In this document: piece after piece, positions 9,173 to 16,916 of the stretch
How the letters are laid out: the number at the start of each line of letters is the position of its first letter
Position numbering within the stretch: the stretch's first letter is position 1
DNA from: Williamsia deligens
GTDB lineage: Bacteria; Actinomycetota; Actinomycetes; Mycobacteriales; Mycobacteriaceae
Length of the DNA: 64,000 nucleotides
Assembly: GCF_024171765.1 (NCBI RefSeq)
Contig: NZ_JAMTCI010000001.1
Span: forward strand, 1,217,137-1,281,136
Reading direction: 5' to 3'
Translations under genes and position numbers: made by a program
Notes under the pieces: model-generated
The model's input: the letters and a program-made list of their open reading frames with translations, nothing else
Databases searched by the model: none
Told to the model about the DNA's origin: nothing

Positions 9173-9835
9173 ATGCGCGTTGAACAACGACACCACCGAG
9201 AAAGCTGGCTGACGATTTTCACCACAGGTCAGAAATCCGATCGGATACACCGACGTGTCTCCGCGACAATCTCCTGCGTTCGTTCGACGACGTTGGTTCT
9301 CCTCGTGTCGGCGGTCGCCGTCGCCGTCGTCGGTGCAGCACCTGCGGTCGCGACACCCCCGGCCGCGACGCCGGTCACCACGCTCTTCCAGATCTACGCT
9401 TCCCGCGGCGGGGATCAGAGCGGCGCGCGCTGCGCCTGGGACGAATCGAGCGGCACATGCCGACTCGATGGGGGCCCAGCGAATTCGGTGGGCTTCGATT
9501 CGACGCCGATCGACGTGCAGTGGAGCACCACATCGACCTCGACTGACGGCTCGAATCGTATTCTCACGGTTCGCCCCTCCAGCCCGACGTCACGGATCTT
9601 CATCCAGGGCCGTCTCACCATTCGTACTGAACAAGACCACGACTTCGGTGAGCTGTTCGTCGACAAGATGTTCGACCCCCGATTCGGAGTGCTGACCCAG
9701 ACAGGGCAGCGACTTTCGCTCCAGGTGCAGACGTTCAGCGACCCATATCTGTTCAGGTTCTTCGTGGGTGGACCCCTCAGTGTCTACAGCCCGGACACAC
9801 CCAACTCAGGTGCACCTGTGTTCGGGAGCAGCTAG
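9173..9835 (+). CDS. Secreted protein of unknown function (orphan family, member 3)
   Basis: 220 residues. A long N-terminal stretch precedes a hydrophobic segment (TTLVLLVSAVAVAVVGAAPA) cleaved near AVATPP; no better start is in frame. The ~160-residue mature part ends LSVYSPDTPNSGAPVFGSS. The neighbour at 9922 ends in the same way (PPDTPN...LLGSS) and shares FG-x-L, QRL/V-x-LQ/LT and LRF spacing. The two are diverged paralogues. No known family was recognised. Confidence 0.68.
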   Translation: MRVEQRHHRESWLTIFTTGQKSDRIHRRVSATISCVRSTTLVLLVSAVAVAVVGAAPAVATPPAATPVTTLFQIYASRGGDQSGARCAWDESSGTCRLDGGPANSVGFDSTPIDVQWSTTSTSTDGSNRILTVRPSSPTSRIFIQGRLTIRTEQDHDFGELFVDKMFDPRFGVLTQTGQRLSLQVQTFSDPYLFRFFVGGPLSVYSPDTPNSGAPVFGSS

Positions 9836-9921
9836 CTGCGTTCGCAGCCGAGACCGCTGTCGTGACGGCGCCCCCATCCGCTCGCCCAGACATACGGTCA
9901 ACGTCACGAAAGGACACGACG

Positions 9922-10617
9922 ATGTGGCTTCGGTCCAAGCCTTCGGATCACGACCAGGTCGACCCGACGACGCCTCCGACACAGCGGCGGACAACTGGCG
10001 CGGGCCGCTCGCCCCGGCGCAGTCTCCCTGTGGCGATCATTGCTGCGGTGATCACACTGGGGTCCGTCGCAGCTCCCGCGACCGCAGACATCACGGCCCC
10101 CCGTCACCTCCCCTCCACCGATCCACGAGTCGTCGACAAACCGTTCTCGTTCGTCGGCACCGGTGATCTGGATTCCGGGTCCGGGCCCTGGTGGAGCGAC
10201 CCACCCGCGGGACGAAGTGTGTTGACGACGGACCGCGGAAACTCAGAAGGATTCGTCGGCGACGGCGCTCTCCTCACGTGGCGGATGGGCTTTCCTGAAC
10301 TCGACGGCACCCAGATCGTTCCGACCACCTTCGTCTCCCTCAGAGTGCCCGGGGAGGACGGGGTCTTCCTGCACGGCGACTTCGTGTCCTCGCGGCCCTC
10401 CGGCGATGATCCATCGGGGTCCGGGACACTGAAGCTCACCAGGTTCCACAGCCCCGACTTCGGAACGCTCATCGACCCGGACACTGGGGGATACCAGCGC
10501 GTCCAGCTGACGACGACCCGCACCGCCTCGACGCTCCGGTTCGAGCTCTCCGGCGTCCTCCGCGTGCTCCCACCCGACACCCCGAACACCCCACGGCCGC
10601 TGCTCGGGAGCAGCTGA
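9922..10617 (+). CDS. Secreted protein of unknown function (orphan family, member 4)
   Basis: 231 residues from the ATG at 9922, chosen because AAAGGA lies just upstream (an in-frame ATG at 9862 lacks one). A charged N-terminal segment is followed by a hydrophobic signal segment (SLPVAIIAAVITLGSVAAPA) and a cleavage-like ATADIT. The mature protein carries LHGDFV, SPDFGTLIDPDTGGYQRVQL and ends VLPPDTPNTPRPLLGSS, matching the C-terminal pattern of member 3. Probably a tandem duplicate; function unknown. Confidence 0.72.
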   Translation: MWLRSKPSDHDQVDPTTPPTQRRTTGAGRSPRRSLPVAIIAAVITLGSVAAPATADITAPRHLPSTDPRVVDKPFSFVGTGDLDSGSGPWWSDPPAGRSVLTTDRGNSEGFVGDGALLTWRMGFPELDGTQIVPTTFVSLRVPGEDGVFLHGDFVSSRPSGDDPSGSGTLKLTRFHSPDFGTLIDPDTGGYQRVQLTTTRTASTLRFELSGVLRVLPPDTPNTPRPLLGSS

Positions 10618-10703
10618 GATCTCTCGCGCTGCGGCGGGGCCACCGTCGACTTATTCTCACGATCGTCCATTCGCGAAGATGAATGTCAGGTTCGGGGAAG
10701 CCC

Positions 10704-11723
10704 ATGTCGCGGTTGCTCGTTCTCGTCACGGCGGTGGCGCTGATGTGTCTGTCCGCGGTGTCTGCCGCGTCGGCCACGCCCGTCGACGCCATCGGGACAG
10801 CACCCCGAGACCTCGCCCGACCCGGGCCGTTCGTCGTCGCATCGACGGCAGCAACCGTTCCCTGTTCGGGCCCGGGCGCGGCCGATCAGAACGCTGACGC
10901 GCGGCGGCAGGGCGCGCGCACCCCACTGCAGTGCACGACGACCCAACCGGTCCTCGGCGGTCCCGAGACGAGCGTCGACTTCTACTACCCGACAACCGCA
11001 CCCGGCCGACGACCACTCGTCGTGTTCGTTCCCGGCGACGGCGCCAACCCCGGGTACTTCGCCGCGCTGGCGCGCCACTGGGCCGGCTACGGCTTCGTCG
11101 TCGCCATCGCGATGATCCGGCACGAGATCCTCCCGGGCAGCCCGTTCCTCGGCGTCCGGCGAGCACTGGCCGCGGACCGCGACCCGCGCTCACCGGTGTT
11201 CGGGCGTGTCGACGACAGGTCGGTGATCCTCGCAGGGCATTCCGCAGGTGCGACGAAGGCGATCGAGGCCGCCGGACTGGACGGCGCCGCCCGGCGCGGA
11301 CTGCCGACGCCACCCGATCTCGCGCTACCTCACGGCGTCCGACTGACAGCCGTCCTCGCACTGCAACCCGACGTCCACACCGTCACCGCCGCCGTCGACG
11401 CCCCCACGTTCACCGTCACCGGCGACGCCGACCGGACATCGCGACCGGGTCCGATCGGCTCGATCGTCCAGGATCGGATCGACGGCCCGGCCTGGTTCGC
11501 CGTCGCCCACGGTGCGCCACACCTCGTCAGCGTCGATCCCGTCGCCACCGTCCCGTTCACCCGGGCCGCGCTCGCGTTCCTCCTCGCGACGACAGGCGAC
11601 GTCACCGCCTGCCGGGCATTCGTCGGCCCGCAGTGGTCACTCCGCACCGATCCGACCTTCGTCCGCACCGTCCGGAACCGAACCGCAGCGGCGGTCACCT
11701 GCCCGGTGGGAGCGACGCGGTGA
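10704..11723 (+). CDS. Exported alpha/beta-hydrolase (chlorophyllase/lipase-like)
   Basis: 339 residues from the second ATG, which has GGGGAAG at good spacing; it gives a clean signal peptide (MSRLLVLVTAVALMCLSAVS, cleaved near ASATP). The hydrolase core shows VDFYYPTTAPGRRPLVVFVP, an oxyanion-type GDGANPGYF, the nucleophile elbow AGHSAGA (Ser180) and a C-terminal histidine in AVAHGAPHLV. The fold and lengths match secreted cutinase/PETase-like and chlorophyllase-like esterases. Cysteines near both termini could form a disulfide. It overlaps the glycosyltransferase start by four bases, so the two are cotranscribed. The substrate is unknown. Confidence 0.85.
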   Translation: MSRLLVLVTAVALMCLSAVSAASATPVDAIGTAPRDLARPGPFVVASTAATVPCSGPGAADQNADARRQGARTPLQCTTTQPVLGGPETSVDFYYPTTAPGRRPLVVFVPGDGANPGYFAALARHWAGYGFVVAIAMIRHEILPGSPFLGVRRALAADRDPRSPVFGRVDDRSVILAGHSAGATKAIEAAGLDGAARRGLPTPPDLALPHGVRLTAVLALQPDVHTVTAAVDAPTFTVTGDADRTSRPGPIGSIVQDRIDGPAWFAVAHGAPHLVSVDPVATVPFTRAALAFLLATTGDVTACRAFVGPQWSLRTDPTFVRTVRNRTAAAVTCPVGATR

Positions 11724-12955
11724 CCCGCATCCTGGCGCTGACGTCGCCGGCACGGGGACTGCTCTATCCGATCGTCGAGACGGCACTCACCCTGCGCGCC
11801 CGCGGCCACGACGTGCACCTCGCGACCATCGCCGACGAGGTCCCGATGCTGTGGGACCTCGGCCTCGGTGCATCCCCGCTGCCGCCCGCGCTGGAGAACG
11901 CCGTCCCCGGCGATCACCACGACGGCAACCACCGCAGCGTGCGCGCCCTGACCGACCGCCTCGTGGCCCGCGCCGACGCCGAGTTCGACCACCTCTCCCA
12001 CCTCATCGCCCAGCACGCCCCCGATGTGGTCATGGCGGACGTGTCCGCGACCGGCGCGCACCTCGCCGCCGAGGCGTCGGGCCTGCCGTGGGCGATCTGG
12101 AGTCCGACCTTCCTCCCGCTCCGGACCGACGGGCCACCGCCGGGTCTCGGTCTGCGGGTGCGGCCCGGTCGGGTGTGGCGGGCCCGCGACGCCGCTCTCG
12201 GTGCCGTCGCCCGTGGGGTGTGGGACCGCGCGTTCCTGCGACCGCTGAACGACCTGCGTGATCGTCGAGGCCTCCCTCCGGTGGCGCACACCGAGGACAT
12301 CGTGCGGGGTGCGCCCCTGGTCATCAGCCTCTGCGGCCCGCCGCTGCAGCAGCAGTCGTCGACGTGGCCGTCGTCGATCGTGACCGTCGGCCCGTCGTTG
12401 TGGGGGCCGCCGGCCGACCCCGACCCCCGCGTCGCCGCGATCAGCGGACCGCTCGCGCTGGTGACGTGCTCCACCGAGCTACAGGACGACGCGGTACTCG
12501 CCCACACCGCTCTCGACGCGCTCGCGGACAGCGGCCTGCACACGGTCGTCACCACCGGCGCCCACGACCCAGCTCGCTTCACCGCGCATCCGTCGGCGAC
12601 GGTCGCGCGCCTGCTGCCCCACGATCAGGTCCTCGCCCGCGCGGACGTGGTGATCACCCACGGCGGCCTCGGCATCACGCAGAAGGCCCTCGCCCATGGC
12701 GTCCCGCTCGTCGTGGTCCCGTTCGGTCGGGATCAGCGCGACGTCGCCGTCCGCGTCGAGGCGGCGGGTGTCGGTGTCCGGCTCCTGCCCCGCTCGATGA
12801 CGACCCGCAGCCTGCGCGACGCGGTCGATCACGCGGTCGGACTGCGCGCTCGGGTGCGCGACGTCGCACGGGTCATGGACGCCGACGGATCGGCCAGACG
12901 CGCCGCCGATGCGCTCGACCACCTCGCCGCGTCCGCGCGGCGACGGGCCGCATGA
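11720..12955 (+). CDS. GT1-type (UGT/macrolide) glycosyltransferase
   Basis: 411 residues starting at GTG (GTGA overlap with the hydrolase). The N-terminal acceptor domain begins TRILALTSPARGLLYPIVE with RGHDVHLAT. The C-terminal donor domain has RLLPHDQVLARADVVITHGG, GITQKALAHGVPLVVVPFG and DQRDVAVRVEAAGVGVRL, the nucleotide-sugar signature of GT-B family 1 enzymes acting on lipids, polyketides or steroids. It has no signal or membrane segment. The coupling to an exported esterase is unusual; the acceptor is unknown. Confidence 0.9.
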   Translation: MTRILALTSPARGLLYPIVETALTLRARGHDVHLATIADEVPMLWDLGLGASPLPPALENAVPGDHHDGNHRSVRALTDRLVARADAEFDHLSHLIAQHAPDVVMADVSATGAHLAAEASGLPWAIWSPTFLPLRTDGPPPGLGLRVRPGRVWRARDAALGAVARGVWDRAFLRPLNDLRDRRGLPPVAHTEDIVRGAPLVISLCGPPLQQQSSTWPSSIVTVGPSLWGPPADPDPRVAAISGPLALVTCSTELQDDAVLAHTALDALADSGLHTVVTTGAHDPARFTAHPSATVARLLPHDQVLARADVVITHGGLGITQKALAHGVPLVVVPFGRDQRDVAVRVEAAGVGVRLLPRSMTTRSLRDAVDHAVGLRARVRDVARVMDADGSARRAADALDHLAASARRRAA

Positions 12956-13052
12956 CGTGATGGTCGGCCGGACACCACGTGGACGATCCGGACATCGCCT
13001 ACGCTGGTTTCGAGATCCGTAGTCCCGAGCGGTACTCCAGGAGAGCGAGACG

Positions 13053-13637
13053 ATGTCCGGCGACAAGACGCGACGATCGACACACCGTCGCTTCGTCGCA
13101 CGCCCGGAGGCTGCCCGCCGTCATCCACTCGAGCGGGACGTCGACGTCCGCGAGCGCCGACAGCATCTGCTGCTCATCCTGATGGCGATGGTGTTGCTGC
13201 CCCTCGCCGTCGTCCCCGGGATCATCATCTGGGCGTCGCAGGATCCTGCGCCGACGCCGACCATCACGATGGTCAACGCCACCACCGACACGTCCGCACC
13301 ACCGATGACACCGATCGCCTCGACCCTGGGACGCGACGACATCGGAACGGTGGTCGCCCACTGGGACTTCCGCGGCACCACCCACACGGGCCGCATCGTC
13401 GTCCCGCCGGGCACGCAGTCCGGTAGCAAGCTGTTGCTGACCGTCGACGACAAGGGCGAACCCACACCGCCCCTCCCGCTGCGTGCGGATTCGAGCGTCA
13501 CCGGCGTCGCCGTCGCGGTCGTGTTGGTCGGTTTGGTGATCGCGGTCTTCCTGGCGCTCCGGACGTGGGTCACCACCCGGTGCGATCGGGCGCGCATGGC
13601 GCAGTGGGATGACGACCTCGCCCGACTGCTGAGCTGA
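13053..13637 (+). CDS. Rv1733c-family transmembrane protein
   Basis: 194 residues with CAGGAG before the ATG. A cytosolic basic N-terminus leads to membrane segment one (about 48-70, LLLILMAMVLLPLAVVPGII). An external ~80-residue loop has WDFRGTTHTGRIVVPPGTQS followed by GSKLLLTVDDKGE. Segment two (about 150-172, VAVAVVLVGLVIAVFLALR) is followed by a short tail ending QWDDDLARLLS. The topology, the W-x-TGRI-PPGT-x-SG loop and the W-x-x-D tail match the Mycobacterium tuberculosis Rv1733c group of dormancy-associated membrane proteins, whose function is unknown. Confidence 0.82.
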   Translation: MSGDKTRRSTHRRFVARPEAARRHPLERDVDVRERRQHLLLILMAMVLLPLAVVPGIIIWASQDPAPTPTITMVNATTDTSAPPMTPIASTLGRDDIGTVVAHWDFRGTTHTGRIVVPPGTQSGSKLLLTVDDKGEPTPPLPLRADSSVTGVAVAVVLVGLVIAVFLALRTWVTTRCDRARMAQWDDDLARLLS

Positions 13638-13661
13638 CCCGCTCCACCGTCGCCCGGTGAC

Positions 13662-14222
13662 TCAGGCGGAGGCCACCAGACGTACCGCCGCGTCCCTCGC
13701 GCTGCCCCAGGGGTCTGCTCCGACGCCGACCCCGTGGGCGACGAGGGCACCTTCGTGGAGCGCGAGGATCGCCTCCGCGACGCCGTCGTCGGCCACTCCG
13801 GCATCGGCGATGATGCCCCGGAAGAGGTCGAGCAGTTCCTGTTTCTGCGCCGAGACGAGCTTCGCAACCGGGTGGGCCGGGTCGCTGAACTCGGCGTGGG
13901 CGTTGGTGAACCCGCACCCCCTCCCGCCGTCGCTGTCGGACCATCCCGCCGACGCGTCGAACACAGCGCGCAGGCGGTCGATCGGGTCCGGGCCGGCCGC
14001 GTCGAGGGACTCGGTGCGCAGCGCGAGCCAGCGGCGGTCGCGGCCCCGCAGATACATCTCGACGAGGACGTCCTTCGACCCGAAGCGGTTGTAGAGGGTT
14101 CTCTTCGTGACGCCGGCCTCCTCGGCGATCGTGTCCACCCCGACGGCGTGGATGCCGCGGTCGTAGAAGAGCGTCGACGCCGTGTCGAGGATGCGTCGCG
14201 CTCCCGGCGTCAGGTTCGTCAT
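13662..14222 (-). CDS. TetR-family repressor
   Basis: 186 residues from the ATG at 14222, preferred over 14240 because AGGA sits 5 bases upstream of the former. The N-terminal helix-turn-helix reads ILDTASTLFYDRGIHAVGVD, then IAEEAGVTKRTLYNRFGSKD. A ligand-binding domain follows with GCGFTNAHAEFSDPAHP, seen in regulators of drug exporters. It is divergent from an EamA transporter, and two palindromes lie between them (14251-14266 and 14284-14299). It most likely represses both itself and the exporter until a ligand binds. Confidence 0.94.
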   Translation of the reverse strand: MTNLTPGARRILDTASTLFYDRGIHAVGVDTIAEEAGVTKRTLYNRFGSKDVLVEMYLRGRDRRWLALRTESLDAAGPDPIDRLRAVFDASAGWSDSDGGRGCGFTNAHAEFSDPAHPVAKLVSAQKQELLDLFRGIIADAGVADDGVAEAILALHEGALVAHGVGVGADPWGSARDAAVRLVASA

Positions 14223-14250
14223 CGAGTCCTGCGACCTCATGGACGTTGAC

Positions 14251-14299
14251 TATACCGATCTGTAAAGTCTGCCCGGTGACTACTTCACAGATCGGTAAA
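14251..14299. promoter_or_regulatory. Paired TetR operator sites
   Basis: Two 16-base imperfect palindromes centred on GATC fit TTTACnGATCnGTAAA: TATACCGATCTGTAAA (14251-14266) and TTCACAGATCGGTAAA (14284-14299). Each has six of eight symmetric pairs. Their centres are 33 bases apart, about three helical turns, and the two are inverted with respect to each other over 10 bases. They fill the gap between tetR and the exporter start and overlap the likely exporter start codon (GTG 14276). Confidence 0.8.
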
Positions 14300-15664
14300 G
14301 TTCCCGCGTCGATCAGCGGTGGCACCGTCGCGACGGTCGGCCTGTCGGTGTTGTTCGTCCTGTGCTGGAGCAGCGGGTTCATCGGCGCCAAGCTCGGCGC
14401 GGCTGACGCCGAGGTGGCCACCGTCCTGATGTGGCGGTTCCTCCCACTCGCCGCGGTGCTCGCGCTGCCGGCGTGGCTGCTCGCCCGGCGACGCGGCGCA
14501 GTGCCCGGCCGGCGATCTCTCGCCCGGCAGGTGACGATCGGCCTGCTCTCGCAGAGCGGCTACCTGCTGTCCGTGTACTGGGCGATCGCGCTCGGTGTGA
14601 ACACCGGGACCACCGCACTCGTCGACGGCATCCAGCCCCTGGTGGCCGCGGCGGTGATCGGGCCGCTGCTGGGGGTCGTCGTGTCGGGGCGGCAGTGGCT
14701 CGGGTTGGTCCTCGGGCTCGCCGGCGTCGCTGTGGTCACCCTCGCCGACGCGGGCACGAACGGCACCGCCCCGTGGTGGTCCTACGCGATCCCGGTCGCG
14801 GGGATGCTGTCCCTCGTCGCCGCCACCGTCGTCGAGCGACGTGACGCCGAACCGGTGCCGCCGCTGACCGCACTCGCCATCCACTGCGCGACGAGTGCCG
14901 TGGTGTTCACCGCGCTGGCCGTCGTCACCGGACAGGCCGTGCCGCCCGTCGCGCCGTCGTTCTGGATCGCGATGGCGTGGCTGGTGGTACTGCCGACGTT
15001 CGGGGGCTACGGGCTCTACTGGCTCTTGCTGCGGCGCATCGGCGTCACCCGGGTCAACACGCTGATGTTCCTCATGGCGCCGGTCACCGCGGTGTGGGGA
15101 GCGATCGCGTTCGGCGAGTCCTTCCCCGCGACAACGGCGGTGGGGATGATCATCGGCGTGCTGGCGGTCGCCGTCGTCGCCGGCCGCGATCGGACCGGCG
15201 CCGGGGTGTCACGCCGTCTCGCGGACCCGACGACCGCGCACAGCCGCCCACGCGCCGGTGCACCAGAGGGCCCACGCGATCAGCACGGGCTGGAAGAACA
15301 ACCGGATCAGTCGGGCGCTGTCGGTGTCGAGACCGAAAGCGTCCCGATGATCGACGTACTGCGCGATGTTGCCGGGGAACACGGCCACGAAGAACGCCGC
15401 GACGATCCACCCCATGACCACCTTGTGCCGATACAGCAGGATCAGCGCGGCGCCGAGGACGATCTCCACGATCCCCGACGCGATCACCACGAACCCGGTG
15501 TCCAGTGGCACCCACCCCGGGACCTGCGCGTCGAACGAGTCGCGCGCGAAGGTCAGGTGCGCAGTACCGGCGAAGATCAGGAACCCACCGAGGACCCCAC
15601 GCAGGGCGTTGCGCAACCAGAGCACGAGGCCTCCATCGCCGGGGGATGTCGTGTCCCACGGTAA
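14276..15664 (+). CDS. EamA/DMT-family exporter with an overlong antisense tail
   Basis: Starts at GTG (VTTSQIGKVP), probably leaderless because the operator region leaves no room for a ribosome site. Residues ~15-310 form the normal ten-segment drug/metabolite transporter with two EamA repeats (FVLCWSSGFIGAKLGAA in the first; MLSLVAATVVERRDAEP opens the second; NTLMFLMAPVTAVWGAI late). The domain should end near 15208. Instead the frame runs on 150 codons to 15664, reading antisense through the whole DoxX gene as hydrophilic His/Arg/Asp-rich sequence. Either a stop codon was lost, a frameshift hides the true end, or the tail is real. The transporter call itself is firm. Confidence 0.87.
   Translation: MTTSQIGKVPASISGGTVATVGLSVLFVLCWSSGFIGAKLGAADAEVATVLMWRFLPLAAVLALPAWLLARRRGAVPGRRSLARQVTIGLLSQSGYLLSVYWAIALGVNTGTTALVDGIQPLVAAAVIGPLLGVVVSGRQWLGLVLGLAGVAVVTLADAGTNGTAPWWSYAIPVAGMLSLVAATVVERRDAEPVPPLTALAIHCATSAVVFTALAVVTGQAVPPVAPSFWIAMAWLVVLPTFGGYGLYWLLLRRIGVTRVNTLMFLMAPVTAVWGAIAFGESFPATTAVGMIIGVLAVAVVAGRDRTGAGVSRRLADPTTAHSRPRAGAPEGPRDQHGLEEQPDQSGAVGVETESVPMIDVLRDVAGEHGHEERRDDPPHDHLVPIQQDQRGAEDDLHDPRRDHHEPGVQWHPPRDLRVERVAREGQVRSTGEDQEPTEDPTQGVAQPEHEASIAGGCRVPR
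15209..15625 (-). CDS. DoxX-family membrane protein
   Basis: 138 residues starting at GTG 15625 with GGAGG just upstream (VLWLRNALRGVLGGFLIFAG). It has four hydrophobic segments and the DoxX signatures FPGNIAQYVDHRDAFGLDTD and RLFFQPVLIAWALWCTGAW. DoxX proteins are small membrane proteins linked to quinone/redox functions. The gene lies wholly inside the antisense tail of the exporter frame, and its codon pattern and ribosome site show it is the real gene there. Confidence 0.87.
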   Translation of the reverse strand: MLWLRNALRGVLGGFLIFAGTAHLTFARDSFDAQVPGWVPLDTGFVVIASGIVEIVLGAALILLYRHKVVMGWIVAAFFVAVFPGNIAQYVDHRDAFGLDTDSARLIRLFFQPVLIAWALWCTGAWAAVRGRRVRETA

Positions 15665-15767
15665 GGGATCGACATCTCGCGCATGCGTGTGTCCGGTTGT
15701 GGGTCGGCGTTCACCACGCCGGTAGTTTGCGGGTACTGCACCACCGCCCGCTTTGTGAGGAGCCACC

Positions 15768-16907
15768 ATGGCCGTCGATCGACTCCTTCCCTCCCAGGAG
15801 GCGCACGATCTGATCGACCTGACCCGCGATGTCGCCGACCGCGTCCTCGCGCCGATCGTCGACGAGCACGAACGCTCCGCCACCTATCCCGACGGTGTCT
15901 TCGCGACCCTCGGTGAGGCGGGACTGCTGAGCCTCCCGTACCCGGAGGAGTGGGGCGGCGGTGGGCAGCCCTACGAGGTGTACCTCCAGGTCCTCGAGGA
16001 ACTCGCCGCCCGGTGGGCGACGGTGGCGGTGGCCACGAGTGTCCACGGCCTGTCGTGTCACCCGCTCGCCGCGTTCGGTACCGAGGAACAGAAGCAGCGG
16101 TGGCTGCCGGACATGCTGAGCGGCAGCATGATCGGGGCGTACAGCCTGTCGGAGCCGCAGGCGGGGTCGGACGCAGCCGCGCTGAGCTGCAAGGCCGTGC
16201 TCGAGGGCGATCACTACAGCGTCACCGGGACGAAGGCATGGATCACCCACGGCGGTGTGGCCGACTTCTACAGTCTCTTCGCGCGGACCGGCGAGGGGTC
16301 CAAGGGCATCTCGTGTTTCCTCGTCCCGTCGGACACCGACGGCCTGTCGTTCGGTAAGCCGGAGGACAAGATGGGCCTTCATGCCGTGCCCACCACCGCG
16401 GCCCACTACGACAAGGCCGTCGTCCCGGCGGATCGACTGATCGGTGACGAGGGCCAGGGTCTGCAGATCGCCTTCAGCGCCCTGGACTCGGGTCGCCTCG
16501 GGATCGCCGCCGTCGCGGTCGGTCTCGCGCAGGCCGCGCTGGACGCCGCCGTCGACTACGCGCACGAGCGCACCACCTTCGGGCGCAAGATCATCGACCA
16601 CCAGGGGCTGGGGTTCCTCCTCGCCGACATGGCCGCGGCCGTGGACTCCGCGCGCGCGACCTACCTCGACGCGGCCCGTCGGCGCGACGCGCAGCGGCCG
16701 TACTCGCGGCAGGCGTCGGTGTCGAAGCTCGTCGCCACGGATGCGGCCATGAAGGTCACCACCGATGCGGTCCAGGTCTTCGGTGGGTACGGCTACACCC
16801 GCGACTACCCCGTCGAGCGGTACATGCGCGAGGCGAAGATCACCCAGATCTTCGAGGGCACCAACCAGATCCAACGCCTGGTGATCAGCCGGACCCTCGC
16901 CCGCTGA
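15768..16907 (+). CDS. Acyl-CoA dehydrogenase
   Basis: 379 residues, canonical homotetrameric form. FAD motifs AYSLSEPQAGSDAAALSCKA and WITHGGVADFYSLFAR are present, then ERTTFGRKIIDHQGLGFLLA, DAVQVFGGYGYTRDYPVERY and the terminal IFEGTNQIQRLVISR, with the catalytic glutamate at about residue 363. It introduces the alpha-beta double bond in short/medium acyl-CoAs, passing electrons to ETF. AGGAG lies upstream of the ATG. It is a lone gene convergent with the LigD-like gene (stops 9 bases apart). Confidence 0.95.
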   Translation: MAVDRLLPSQEAHDLIDLTRDVADRVLAPIVDEHERSATYPDGVFATLGEAGLLSLPYPEEWGGGGQPYEVYLQVLEELAARWATVAVATSVHGLSCHPLAAFGTEEQKQRWLPDMLSGSMIGAYSLSEPQAGSDAAALSCKAVLEGDHYSVTGTKAWITHGGVADFYSLFARTGEGSKGISCFLVPSDTDGLSFGKPEDKMGLHAVPTTAAHYDKAVVPADRLIGDEGQGLQIAFSALDSGRLGIAAVAVGLAQAALDAAVDYAHERTTFGRKIIDHQGLGFLLADMAAAVDSARATYLDAARRRDAQRPYSRQASVSKLVATDAAMKVTTDAVQVFGGYGYTRDYPVERYMREAKITQIFEGTNQIQRLVISRTLAR

Positions 16908-16916
16908 TCGTCGACG

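Noticed and set aside
8985-9212. Small plus-strand gene in the gap between secreted proteins
   Set aside because: Weak ribosome site, Arg/Pro/Cys-rich antisense-like product with no motif, and it overlaps the better gene at 9173.
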